Below are positions 40,562 to 49,988 of a stretch of 64,000 nucleotides of DNA, one piece after another (positions within the stretch are counted from its first letter, which is position 1; each line of letters opens with the position of its first letter). The position numbers and the translations under genes are program-made. The notes beneath the pieces were generated by a model, which was not told the origin of the DNA, searched no databases, and saw only the letters and a list, made by a program, of their open reading frames with translations. The stretch comes from Neurospora tetraspora. Its lineage: Eukaryota > Ascomycota > Sordariomycetes > Sordariales > Sordariaceae. The stretch lies in contig NW_026944387.1 of NCBI RefSeq assembly GCF_033439725.1, positions 496,001 to 560,000 of the forward strand. The letters run 5' to 3'.

Positions 40562-41239
40562 ATGTCGTACCAGACCCCGGTTGGCACTTCTCCCTTGAAG
40601 GCAACGGTTGCCCACGATGCAAATCAAGAACCCGACCACGCCCCCCATCGACAAGCAACCGACCAGATCAATCCCCAGGACGAACAAGAAAAGCATACGG
40701 ACAACGTAGCTCTTTCCGATGACAAGCTTTCGTCTCCTTTCGACGGCACCGAATATCAGGAAGACAGTGAGCAAAACACGGCCAAACAAAACAACAAAAA
40801 CCCGACGAACCAAACCGCAAACACCACCGTCGAAAGCCACGCGTCTGTGCCCTGCCACGGAGACCTCAGCGCCTCGCAAGCAAGAGCCATCTACACATGG
40901 CTGGAGAACCAGAACAACCCCGTGCCTGACGGAACCTACCACAGCGTTGAAGAGCACAGCCTGGTGGGATTCAGTGAAGAGGAACTTCGCCACAGAGCCG
41001 TGGATTGGATGGAGTTCACCCACAGTGATAAACCGAATGGTATCGTAGTCGTTCCTCCGACTTGGTACAGCTATTCCCGATTCGGGCCAAATCGTCCTCG
41101 TGCCTGGATCAAGGACTTCACCACTGGCCGGGTACGCCCACGACGGATGACTAATGATCTCCTCGTGAGTTTGTCCCTGGCTGAGCGGGAGAGGAAGCTG
41201 AATAGGGAGAGGAGGGATAGGGGAGAGCCGGCGGAGTAG
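40562..41239 (+). CDS. WIKDF-family member 3, 225 aa
   Basis: Start chosen at 40,562 (ATGTCGTACC), because the in-frame ATG at 40,520 falls inside the predicted leader intron and members 4 and 5 also start 18-19 nt after their acceptor. Residues 1-100 are polar and low-complexity (Gln, Asn, Asp, Thr). The domain lies at about 137-218: EEELRHRAVDWMEFTHS, KPNG, PTWYSYSR, NRPRAWIKDFTTGRVRPRRM, TNDLL, AERERKLNRERR. It ends RDRGEPAE. Complete and open, with a TAG stop. Against member 4 the domain is about 60 percent alike by eye. Function unknown. Confidence 0.7.
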   Translation: MSYQTPVGTSPLKATVAHDANQEPDHAPHRQATDQINPQDEQEKHTDNVALSDDKLSSPFDGTEYQEDSEQNTAKQNNKNPTNQTANTTVESHASVPCHGDLSASQARAIYTWLENQNNPVPDGTYHSVEEHSLVGFSEEELRHRAVDWMEFTHSDKPNGIVVVPPTWYSYSRFGPNRPRAWIKDFTTGRVRPRRMTNDLLVSLSLAERERKLNRERRDRGEPAE

Positions 41240-42033
41240 GCGGAGTGGGAACAGGCTTCTGGGGAGATGGAAGTAAAGACGAGTCATTGGGATTTGATGT
41301 TGTGCTATTGCAAAGCAATATGACCTTCGCAGGAGTCATGGGTTTATCTGCTATTCAACTTTTCCTCTAGTTCCAGGTTGTTGCAATCTGGCAAGCGCTT
41401 TTTATGATTAGTTTCTACCTACTGGTAGCTTTCGTACCCCTTTTCCTTGTTATGTTTGAGGTAGTTCCTCTCGAAACCGTATTTTTGCCTTGCTGCTTTT
41501 CCTCTGCATTGGACAAAACTGGTCATGTCTGTCAATTAAAGTCCAAAAGGCAAGATGAAACGTCATCTGTTCTTTGGACTTTGACCACAATTCACCAAAA
41601 ACCTCGGCCGGGCGAGGCTGAAAACAACACGTCCCGCACACGGCAGACGCCCCACGGCGGGACACTTGTAACCACAATTCACTTGTATCTACGGCCTGAC
41701 CGCCCGATGTTGTTGCCTTGGTTGGTCTTGGAGCCCAAGCCCTAAGGACCGCCCACATAAATTTGCTTTCCAACCCACTCCCTTTGGGTTTTTTCTTCCC
41801 CTCTGCAACACCACGCTCTGCAAGTTCTCCCTATAGACGCAGCACACCCACTCTCAATCTACATACCACCTCCTAGACGTTGACGAGACATTCTATCGTC
41901 TCTTCGCATACATTCCTCGTAGCTTAGCTACTTCAACAAGCGTTACTATCGCCTTGACGACCGGGAGTTTCTCGCGCCGCACGAGGGACTTGCCCCGCAG
42001 ACAAACACATTCACTCGGCTCTCAAACAAAAGA
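41240..42033. other. intergenic, no supported gene
   Basis: Separates members 3 and 4. Frames at 41,404-41,745 (plus, hydrophobic start) and 41,450-41,773 (minus) are motif-free. The last 300 bp are pyrimidine- and CAAC-rich, as expected of a leader. Confidence 0.4.
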
Positions 42034-42093
42034 GTAATACACTCACCACCTCATTAATAGCTTTATATACCAGTTCTCTAACAAACACAACAG
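42034..42093 (+). other. leader intron of WIKDF member 4
   Basis: GTAATA donor, CTCTAAC branch (42,077-42,082), ACACAACAG acceptor; 60 nt, ending 19 nt before the ATG. Confidence 0.65.
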
Positions 42094-42112
42094 GACTATT
42101 TCATTCAACATC

Positions 42113-42826
42113 ATGGCGCCCACTGCTGGTTTCCCGACCCTGGCAGACTCTCTGGAGGCCAGGGTCGACCTGATCTGGATGCCCGACAACAACGATCAGT
42201 CCTCGCCTCCTGATTCTCCTGGCCCCTCCACCAGTGCACAATCAGACCATATTCCCGAGAGCGAAGACGGTGATGAGGGTGTTCACAACAATACCGACGT
42301 GGAACATTCAACTCAGGACACTTCCTCTCACGTTGACAACACCGAGTTGTCGCAGGCTTCGGGTTCGAACGACATGTCATCCAACACGGCTTTATCCGAC
42401 AGCGTTTCCTCAAACACCCAAGACGCCACCGAGGACGACGATGACGTCCAGGAAATCCTCCAAGCCCCTGATGTCCCTCCGCCCTCGGAGGAAACCCTTC
42501 GCAGCCAGGCGATAGCCTGGATGGAGGCCACTTACTCCGACGTTCCCAACGGCGAGGTTATCCAGCCTCCTCCCTGTTACGCCTACTCGCGTACTGAGCA
42601 TCCTGAGCGCCCGCGCATCTGGATCAAAGATTTCTTCACGGGACATGTCCGTCCGCGTCGCTTGGTTAATGACCGCCTCGTAGACATGTCCCGTGCTGAA
42701 CGGGAACGCTGGGCAAACCAGCAGAGGAGGATCCGAGGCGAGCCCGCTGGGTCAGCGTGGCAGATTTTACGCCGGTGTGGACATGGGAGATGTAATGAGA
42801 TCCGGTGGGAACAGCGGTTAAAGTAG
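42113..42826 (+). CDS. WIKDF-family member 4, 237 aa
   Basis: Complete frame, ATGGCGCCC to TAG, directly after a leader intron. Residues 1-125 are Ser/Asp/Asn/Thr-rich and acidic, likely disordered. The domain lies at about 127-208: ETLRSQAIAWMEATYSDVPN, GEVIQPPPCYAYSR, ERPRIWIKDFFTGHVRPRRL, VNDRLVDMS, RAERERWANQQRR, RGEPA. A 23-residue tail (SAWQILRRCGHGRC and on) follows where member 3 stops. It is the closest relative of the broken copy 340 bp downstream, so the pair looks like a recent tandem duplication. The final arginine-rich helix (MSRAERERW) recalls HMG-box helices superficially, but the rest does not match. Confidence 0.75.
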   Translation: MAPTAGFPTLADSLEARVDLIWMPDNNDQSSPPDSPGPSTSAQSDHIPESEDGDEGVHNNTDVEHSTQDTSSHVDNTELSQASGSNDMSSNTALSDSVSSNTQDATEDDDDVQEILQAPDVPPPSEETLRSQAIAWMEATYSDVPNGEVIQPPPCYAYSRTEHPERPRIWIKDFFTGHVRPRRLVNDRLVDMSRAERERWANQQRRIRGEPAGSAWQILRRCGHGRCNEIRWEQRLK

Positions 42827-43087
42827 TTCGGCGATAGATATGAGGTCCAGTCCAGTATCAAAAAGGGTCAAGGCATCAAAAGCGTTTTATATCCCAATCT
42901 CGTTTCTTGTAGTTGAGCGTGTTTTTCAGTCAGGCTCCCAAGTGGTTGCAAGGCCATTCGGAAGCGATCTTCAATCTCCTGATACCCAGCAGGAGTAGTC
43001 GGTCCGTGATCTTGTTTGCTTCCAGCACTTGTTCAACCATTGCGTGGTCTTCATTTAACAATCAACTTTTCGTCCTTCCAAGCACGC

Positions 43088-43143
43088 GTAAGGAATACAG
43101 ACTTGGGTTTCTTAGACTTTTATATATCTAACAATTGCACCAG
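43088..43143 (+). other. leader intron of WIKDF member 5
   Basis: GTAAGG donor, CTAAC branch (43,128-43,132), CACCAG acceptor; 56 nt, ending 18 nt before the ATG. Confidence 0.6.
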
Positions 43144-43161
43144 AACCGTCTCCTCATAATC

Positions 43162-43985
43162 ATGTCCCGCCGACCTACATCCACGGTCGCTTCAGGCTCC
43201 GACAGTCATTCCAACCCAAGCGAGAACGCCAACCATCTCTCTCCCTCTACTGAACAGCTCCCTGGCGAATCCGCTACTCTGATTTCACGGTCCAGCATCA
43301 TCACTAATTCTCAGCTCCTGAACGTCCAGGAACAGAACGATGATCGGGACAACGACCTGGACAACACACAGATCAACAGCGCAACCTTCTATGACGCTGA
43401 CGACGAACATAGGTCACAATCTCCTGATTCCCACAGCGGCTCTTGCACTACAAAAACGTCGTCGAATACATTCAAGAGCCGACCGATAACGGAGCCGACA
43501 TTCCCATTCAGCAGCCAGGCCATAGCCTGGATGGAGGCCACCTAGAGGTACTCAAACATACCGAACGGCGGCGTTGTCCAGCCTCCCCCTTGGTACAGAA
43601 AGGCCGCAGTGCCCTAGGGCTTAGCCAGCAAGAGCCCAACGGCTCCACGCGTACCCTCACTGACAGACCCGTGATCTACGACATGAACACCATCCCACAA
43701 CCAGTTTTTTTCCCCGTGATGCGCCTGCGAGCCCGATATCCCTTCTTCAGCTTCGCGGCTGCTGACACCGAGGTGTGACTTCGGAAGAGGAGATGAAGGA
43801 CACCAAGGACAAATGTGCAATCACCTTTTGGGGAGGCTCAGCGCCTTCTCTTTCGGATACGCCTATTCCCGTATTGAGCATCCAGATCGCCCACGCATCT
43901 GGATTAAAGATTATTTCACCGGGCGTGTCCGTCTTCGGAGGCTTGTCAATGACACGTCACCTCGAGATGCAGCATAAACTGCTCG
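43162..43985 (+). pseudogene. WIKDF-family member 5, disrupted
   Basis: ATGTCCCGC opens 128 codons of polar, acidic N-terminus, then SSQAIAWMEAT and a TAG. One frame over the domain goes on (SNIPNGGVVQPPPWY). About 255 bp of unrelated sequence intervene, and the domain resumes at about 43,858: YAYSRIEHPDRPRIWIKDYF, TGRVRLRRLVNDT, after which it is lost. Nearest to member 4 throughout (AIAWMEAT and IEHP/TEHP shared). The intervening block begins and ends without clear terminal repeats. Duplicated from member 4 or its ancestor, then inactivated. Confidence 0.7.
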
Positions 43986-44379
43986 GTTGCCTCGCAAACG
44001 CTCAAAACCTGCCTACCTACGAGCCTTCCCTCTCACAGCACAACATAGATTTCCAGTCGCATGGCCCAGCGGCAAGCAGGCTCATGATTATTACCTCTTC
44101 GATCTACTGGTCGGACAAGAGAGTGGTCCCATGAACAGCGCTGAGTTCTACCTGCCAAAATCTCGTGGGCTGTTTTGAGCCTCGAGAGCATCAGCTATAG
44201 CCAGGCGGGCCTTGAAAAGTTTATCACGCGTCACGCCGACACTCTACTTGCTTTCTAGTTGTTTGACTGCCACCTGGAGTTCGACACGCCTCGTGGATTC
44301 TCTGTTATGTCTATATACTAAAAGCATACTACTCCAAGCTCAGCAGCGGCAGTTACCACAACACGTTCACCCATCGTGA
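43986..44379. other. no supported gene
   Basis: Downstream flank of member 5; short frames only. Confidence 0.4.
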
Positions 44380-45096
44380 TCAAGAAGGAGTGTTCTGTTG
44401 ACCAAGCACGAACGCGTCCTCCTTCAACGTGTTGCGTTGAAGCTGCCTTTTGATGCTTCCTCTCCGTCCGGGCCGCGACAGCAACCACCAAAGTAAAGAA
44501 AGACCTCGGGTAGCTTGCGACTCCTTGATCCGAGCCATCGAGGCCCAGTCACACAGCACTCTGCCGCTGTCTTCCTCGAGACACTTCACCTCCGTGCCGC
44601 GTGAGGGGCCAGTTAATAACCACGCTAGCTTTGGTGTAAACCGTTTAACGAAATGTTTCCAAGTCCCCTGGCACTCGAACATTCCCTCAGCTCCAGTCTC
44701 AAGAGGGAGATGTGGCATACCGTCGGGTCCCTTGGCAGAGTCGCAAACCCCCGCATTGCCCTTCCTTTCGCCGTTCCCTTCTCGCAGCAGGAGCAAGCTC
44801 CGTCCGTTCGTCGAGCCAGAACTCGACCAATCGACAGTATCGCATGGGAGAGGCCGCATCGCTGGCCGGTATTCTCGGCAAGAGGTCTACCGTTGGCGAG
44901 GCCGTATGTACTCACTTTCCTCTCGGAGTATGAGCCCGAGGCAGCAGCTGCGATTGCGACACTCGCAGAGATCGTTGCTCTTCATGCGCGTTCCTCCGCC
45001 CACCTCATTAGTCGTCACCTCCAGTCGCCCCCGACAACCAGACTGTTGACCAGTTCGAGAAGAGGGAAAGGAGTACCACCAGCCCCAGCCCCTTGA
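44380..45096. CDS. overlapping open frames on both strands, one probably coding
   Basis: Minus 44,859-44,380 (159 codons) reads MFECQGTWKHFVKRFTPKLA, with a few Cys and His. Plus 44,653-45,096 (147 codons, ATGTTTCCA) reads YVLTFLSEYEPEAAAAIATL, then AEIVALHARSSAHLISRHLQ. Both have ATG starts; neither has a recognised domain. The plus frame has the better C-terminal helix, the minus frame better length. I cannot decide. Confidence 0.3.
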
Positions 45097-45787
45097 CCAA
45101 CTAATACCCCTCAATTACCTCGCGGGGGCACTTGAAAGAGGTAGGGAGGTAGGGAAGCTTGCGTGGGGAAAGTTTCATTTAAGTCGCGAACGAGGTAGTG
45201 CAGGGCAGACTGCCGTGATGGCAGATCTATTCCCGATTGCTGGGGTGGTCAGCAAGCGTTGTAGTGGGACTGTGAGGTTACGAAGTTTCAAGATAGAGGT
45301 AGGGAAGGATAGGAAGTGAACGGAGGTTCATGTTACGCCATGTCTCCGCCAGGTCAGATATCTCCTCCTTCAAACTCAAGGTTGTAAACAGCGGGAACTA
45401 GAGGTACCGAGTCGCGTACGGGGTCAACGGATGTAAGGAGATTGAGTTCGAGCATGTTTGGAAGTGTCTGTAATATCTAGATGATAGAACTAAGGTACCT
45501 ACGGATGGTGTAGAAAATTGGGCGGGGTGTTTACGACCAGGCGGCACCGCGGTAAACGCCATGTTCTATAACTGGATGTATCTAAATAGGTGGGCCGTTC
45601 TACCGATGTGGCCGTGTTGTGTGAAGGCATCACGAGTTGCGAATGAAGAGGAGGTTCGCTTGATGGTCGAGTATTGAGTTGCAAGCTTTACTGTAAACAC
45701 AAATTTGGGTACAAATAAATTTGTAGATCCTCGCAACAATATCATAGCCTGTTCCCTCGCAAAGTCCCCCTTCCACTCCTCATACTC
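45097..45787. other. no supported gene
   Basis: Motif-free. AT-richer near 45,480-45,720. It would contain the 3' UTR of the 45.8-kb gene. Confidence 0.4.
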
Positions 45788-46843
45788 TTACTTGTGATCC
45801 AGACGCGCCTTCCTAACGTCGTCTACGAGCGTTGTAAGACCCAACAACTTCTCCACTTCTTTGTTCACCACATCCTTTAGTTCATCCAATCCTAGATCTT
45901 TTAACTCCTCCTTCCACTTCTGACATGCTTGTGTCTTCTCGTGGCGTCTGTGGTCGAAGCCATGTTGGATTGTGGTCTTTGCTTGTTCGCGCGGGTCATC
46001 TTCTGGTTTGCGGATTGGCTTCTTTTGGGGACATGGAGGGGTTGTGCTTCTCTGCCACGGAGTTACACCCGTTGCATCCGCTGGCCTGGTTGAATCCGTT
46101 TCGGTCGTTGTGTTTATTTTTGCTGTTGCCAGTATAGCTGACAGCGCCAGTGAAGCTCTGGCCCTGGTGATGGTATCGTCGAAATTGCCACCAGAATTGG
46201 AGGTAGGGGTAGAGGAAGTGTTTTCCACCTCCACAGTAGAAGTAGCCATGGCGGGCGGCTGCTTCTGTTTTGTTGTCGTGTTCTCCCCCTCCTTCTCTGC
46301 TGATGCCTTGTTTTCTGCTTCCCCGGCAGACTTAAAAGGCTCGCCCTTTAGCGAAGAATCCTCAGCTTCTTCCTCCGCGGTCCTAAAAGGTATGCCGAGA
46401 TAGCCACGTGGGCGTTCAAACCCTCCAGGAGTAGAATAACCAGGCGACCATGGCTGATAAGGCACCTGATATTGACCCCATGGCTCAGTGTACGGGTTAA
46501 ATGGTCGTCTGGGAAGGTCTTTGAGAGCCATGGCTGGAGCTACATGGCCGCTGTTGTCTCTGACGAACTCGTAGTTATATTCGGGCCCCTTTCTTATCCC
46601 TCTCGGGGTAAAAAAACCACGCTTGGTAGCTTGCGTACGTTTAGTAGAAGATGTTTCAATCAACGCAGGGTCCCATCCCACAGGACAGCGGTAGGTAGAG
46701 GCTGCCGATGAGCTCCCGTCGCCGGACCCGGGTTCGCTGCTAAACAGGTCGGGATCGACAGGACTGTCAGGAAGAACCCGCATTGGGCATTCCATCTGCC
46801 TGGCTCCGTCAGCGATGGCTGTGGTAGGGTACCCGTACGTCAT
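45788..46843 (-). CDS. hypothetical protein, 351 aa
   Basis: Complete intronless minus frame, ATGACGTACGG to TAA/TGA end, behind a pyrimidine-rich leader. Residues 1-60 are mixed with an acidic patch. Residues 60-160 are Pro/Tyr/Gly/Trp-rich (PYTEPWGQYQVPYQPWSPGY), as in disordered scaffold or surface proteins. Residues 175-280 are Ser/Thr/Ala/Lys low complexity. The C-terminus is a charged helix (WKEELKDLGLDELKDVVNKE, then VEKLLGL). No signal peptide or membrane segment and no named domain. It lies on the same strand as the gene at 47.9-49.0 kb. The long open frame and good composition support a real gene. Confidence 0.6.
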   Translation of the reverse strand: MTYGYPTTAIADGARQMECPMRVLPDSPVDPDLFSSEPGSGDGSSSAASTYRCPVGWDPALIETSSTKRTQATKRGFFTPRGIRKGPEYNYEFVRDNSGHVAPAMALKDLPRRPFNPYTEPWGQYQVPYQPWSPGYSTPGGFERPRGYLGIPFRTAEEEAEDSSLKGEPFKSAGEAENKASAEKEGENTTTKQKQPPAMATSTVEVENTSSTPTSNSGGNFDDTITRARASLALSAILATAKINTTTETDSTRPADATGVTPWQRSTTPPCPQKKPIRKPEDDPREQAKTTIQHGFDHRRHEKTQACQKWKEELKDLGLDELKDVVNKEVEKLLGLTTLVDDVRKARLDHK

Positions 46844-46946
46844 GTTATCGTTCGGATTGGGATGTGATCGGTCGTCTTTCGGACTGGAGATAAAAGTCTC
46901 GAAGAAGAAAGTTTGGGAGAAGAAAGTTTGATTAGTGCTCGCGGTT

Positions 46947-47309
46947 TTAACTGAAAGACCAAAAATTAAGGCGGAAAATGACGTGCTTGATGCTTCTCGA
47001 AATTCCTGTATGCCCGATGCTGGATTGATTACCTACATGCAATGCGTCCGAGAAGTGCCATACAGCACATTTATCGCCGACCACTGCAACATCAAGTTCC
47101 TGCAAGCCCGTCAACACGGTGCATATATGTCCTAGAAAACCGGTATCTATAGCGCACGGGGGACACTGGGACTTGCGAAAATCCGGAAGGAAGTCGGTTA
47201 GGCTCGGTTGAACTCGACGGGCCTGGGCTCCAGACCGGGAAACATGTTGCGCCTTCCCACTTGTCTCCCACTTTTCCTCACAGACAGAACATAAAAGGCC
47301 TGGTGGCAT
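46947..47309 (-). CDS. small ORF with two CxxC motifs, 120 aa
   Basis: ATGCCACCAGG start at 47,309, stop about 100 bp before the start of the 351-aa gene. It contains LLCSVCEEKW near the N-terminus and SQCPPCAIDTGF in the middle, a possible four-Cys zinc site, and a basic C-terminus. It may be a small gene or an upstream exon of the next gene; no splice signal links them. Confidence 0.3.
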   Translation of the reverse strand: MPPGLLCSVCEEKWETSGKAQHVSRSGAQARRVQPSLTDFLPDFRKSQCPPCAIDTGFLGHICTVLTGLQELDVAVVGDKCAVWHFSDALHVGNQSSIGHTGISRSIKHVIFRLNFWSFS

Positions 47310-47864
47310 GACGTTAGAGTCTGAATTATCAAGGGTGGCTCAGGTCGAGCTAGTCCCGGGTTTTCTTTTGCGCGTCTCTGAGTCTACCGAGGACAGATGT
47401 ACGAGTGTCCGAGTAGGCGGCTTTGGGTTGGGTAGAGGGTGGGTGGGCGACGACTGGAATGGGGTACACAAGGCAGGTTTCTGACTTGTAAATTGTTTCC
47501 CTGGATTCTTCCCAAGAACTTCGGTTGTTCGTTTGGTCACTAATCAATTACCATGTCGTTGAACGCCCGATAACCGTTGCACTACTTGTTCTTCTCTGGA
47601 GAGGGAAGGGCCGAAGGGGTTTGTTCAGGTTCACGATCCTCGGTACTTCATAAGATCGAAAGAAAGTTATTAGACTAACAGAGACCCTGCAGACTTGACC
47701 GACACCATGTTAAGAACTTATCTCAGTCGTTTTTGCGTAGACGTACCGTGCAATTCCGTGTGCTCTATGCCCGCAGTTGTCATTCGTTGTGTTAGTGGAG
47801 GTAAATACCTTATCATCATATTTCACTGCCGCCTGTCTTCTCTATATCACTTCGGTTTCAAGTA
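47310..47864. other. no supported gene
   Basis: Short minus frames at 47,340-47,547 and a plus frame at 47,695-47,925, none with motif. Confidence 0.4.
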
Positions 47865-49019
47865 TTACCAAACAACTGAAGTACATGTAGCCAGCCTCCT
47901 GACATATGAGGCTCTAGAATGCTGAATATTACGACTTTCCGACTCCTCTCCCATCTCCCGTCTATGATACTCATCCCTCATCTTATACCAAGCATACATA
48001 TCCCGATTATACTCCTCCTCAACCTTCAACAAAGCCTCCGTTCTCTTTTTCTCTATATTCGAAAGCCTGATTGTATGGTCGTTCTTCTCGGTCAGCATTC
48101 TATAATATAGTGCTTCCCATTCATGACGCATTTTCAGAGTTTCCAATTTGTAAATCCTTCGTTTCGCTGCCTCAGGGTCCCATTCCTCCTCGTCATCTTC
48201 CTCGTCATCGTCCTCATCATCCTCCTCGTCATCTGACTCGCTTTCTTCCCCGTCCTCCTCCTCCTCCTCCTCCTTCCTCCACTCCTTCTCTATTGCTCTC
48301 CGCTCCTGTAGCTTGTTCGTCATATCCTCCAGCTGCCTCTTCAGCTCGTTCAACCTCCTGTCATCCCACCAATGTCGTCGAACTTCGCTCCTCATTAAAC
48401 CGCACTCCTTGTCGATTTGTGCCTTCTTTTTGTCGTATATCTGTTTGATCTTATCTCGCTGGGCGTTGAGCTGCTGCAGCGTGAGTTCGTATTCTTCCTC
48501 TTGCAACTTCCAGCTACCCTCCTGCTCCTCGTCGCTCAGGGGCTGCGAAGAAGTAGTATCGAGCGGCTCGCTCTCATGTTTTGGTGCGTTCGTTGCGCTT
48601 GTTGTGCTGGCTGCTTCTTGTGCCATCGATGAGCTGTTGCGGATGGTCGTAGTGCCGGTGGCAGTAACGCCAGCCATTGTATTCGAATTGTTCACAGACA
48701 GTTGCCCCCGGTTATGCCCTTTGGTCGACGGCCGACGAGAAACGATGGTGTGTATGGCGTGCATGGCGTCGGCAGCAAAGTCTTCCTCTGGAAAGAAGAG
48801 AGGGACACGCCATGTTATCGGTGCTCGTCCTGGGTGGGGTCCTCGCACTGATACTCGCCTTGGAAGATACTTTGAAACGTCCAGGTGGAAGGCAGGCAAC
48901 AGCCGTTTGGCGAATCCCTCGATGGCGTTGATTACGTTTCTGACGGCTTCGCTTCGTTTTGAGGAAGGCTCCGTCGGGCAGGCGTGATGAGAGAAACTTC
49001 CGTTACCGCTTCGGTCCAT
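47865..49019 (-). CDS. acidic coiled-coil protein, 384 aa
   Basis: Minus frame from ATGGACCGAAGC (49,019, good context) to 47,865. A TATTTAAAG element at 49,182-49,190 lies about 165 bp upstream, with a CAAC-rich leader. Residues 1-90 are mixed (a KRLLPAFHLDV stretch). Residues 95-160 are Ser/Thr-rich. Residues 165-240 form a charged coiled coil (ELTLQQLNAQRDKIKQIYDK and on). Then comes a run of about 35 mostly Glu/Asp residues (around 250-290) and a second coil (RIYKLETLKMRHEWEALYYR). The last 15 residues (RRLATCTSVVW) are unlike the rest and may come from reading through an intron or old stop. Likely intracellular; no named domain. Confidence 0.6.
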   Translation of the reverse strand: MDRSGNGSFSHHACPTEPSSKRSEAVRNVINAIEGFAKRLLPAFHLDVSKYLPRRVSVRGPHPGRAPITWRVPLFFPEEDFAADAMHAIHTIVSRRPSTKGHNRGQLSVNNSNTMAGVTATGTTTIRNSSSMAQEAASTTSATNAPKHESEPLDTTSSQPLSDEEQEGSWKLQEEEYELTLQQLNAQRDKIKQIYDKKKAQIDKECGLMRSEVRRHWWDDRRLNELKRQLEDMTNKLQERRAIEKEWRKEEEEEEDGEESESDDEEDDEDDDEEDDEEEWDPEAAKRRIYKLETLKMRHEWEALYYRMLTEKNDHTIRLSNIEKKRTEALLKVEEEYNRDMYAWYKMRDEYHRREMGEESESRNIQHSRASYVRRLATCTSVVW

Positions 49020-49181
49020 GGTGGGCAGTGTTGACGGGATGGTTGTGGTGATTGATGGTTGTGGTGCTTGATGGGTGTGTTGTGTTGGTTTACTGTTATG
49101 GTTGTCTTGGCTGTGTTAATGGTAATTGAAAGTGATGAAGGGTGGAAGATTCGAGGGTGAGAAGAAGAGATGTCGTCAAGG

Positions 49182-49190
49182 CTTTAAATA
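49182..49190 (-). promoter_or_regulatory. TATA-like element of the 384-aa gene
   Basis: TATTTAAAG on the minus strand, followed by a pyrimidine-rich stretch and a leader of about 130-160 nt. Confidence 0.4.
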
Positions 49191-49199
49191 CCGGTAAGT

Positions 49200-49988
49200 T
49201 GGGAGTTGGATCAGAATCAAGGACAAATCCAGAATTGCATGGCAAATTCCCAGATTTCCTTGCTCTAGGTGCATGTCCTTCATGTCCATATGTGCATCGC
49301 GTCTGCAGAAGCGCCCTCACCACAACGGTCAACTCCAAAAAGGAACCAGTGATGAAACGGTTATCGGGTGGGCAAGACCAGCATAACCGATTGTTTCCAA
49401 AAGGTTCCTGATTGTGATTCTGGAGGAGAACCCAGGTTAAAAGGTAAATTTACAAGTGCGATATCCGTATTTTAATCCCAGTCCAGTCGTCGCCCACCGC
49501 ACAGCCGACATCGCCAACTGCAGCATCCAGGTCCTCGTCCAGCATGCCATCTCCAAAAGATGCGTGGTCCTGCATACACCCAAGTGCTAGCATAGCGAGC
49601 GGAACTACTTTGATGCGGCGCCTCTCCGTCTTTGTTTTGGCGCTGAACTACACTCCGGCCCTGCTTGTCCCCCACCGCTCTCTCGAAACACTCGAGTCTT
49701 GCGTGCCGAATTCGACCCGCGGCCATGGCCACTTCCAAAAATGCAAATGGTTCAAGAAAACAGCGGATCGTCCAAACTACGGCACGCAACGCAGATGGTG
49801 GAGACCACTTGTACTCTCCATCCTGCCGTCGCCGGCGCCGACCAGTTTCCCGCGCGAACAACCCGAACAATGTGCGGCATCGCGGATTGCGAAATGAAAA
49901 GCACACCTGGTTGATGATTGCTTTGCGAATTGAGAATGGTCCAATCCATTCCAACTTATTGTACGGGCATCGATCATTGTAGAGACTA
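49200..49988. other. low-confidence ORFs only
   Basis: A 200-codon minus frame (50,074 to 49,472) starts with an ATG inside the MITE that begins at 49,989 and reads MGGVVISRLEKYEF; the remainder is Arg/Cys-rich without domain. The plus strand is open over the same stretch. I do not accept a gene here. Confidence 0.35.

Noticed and set aside
40502-41287. 261-codon minus-strand ORF
   Set aside because: Antisense to WIKDF member 3, whose domain is conserved in four other copies on the plus-strand reading.
42113-42826. HMG-box protein
   Set aside because: The MSRAERERW helix is reminiscent, but the other HMG helices and the conserved Pro/Phe/Trp positions are missing.
48313-48987. 224-codon plus-strand ORF
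   Set aside because: Antisense to the 384-aa coiled-coil gene, Ser/Cys-rich as expected of a shadow frame.
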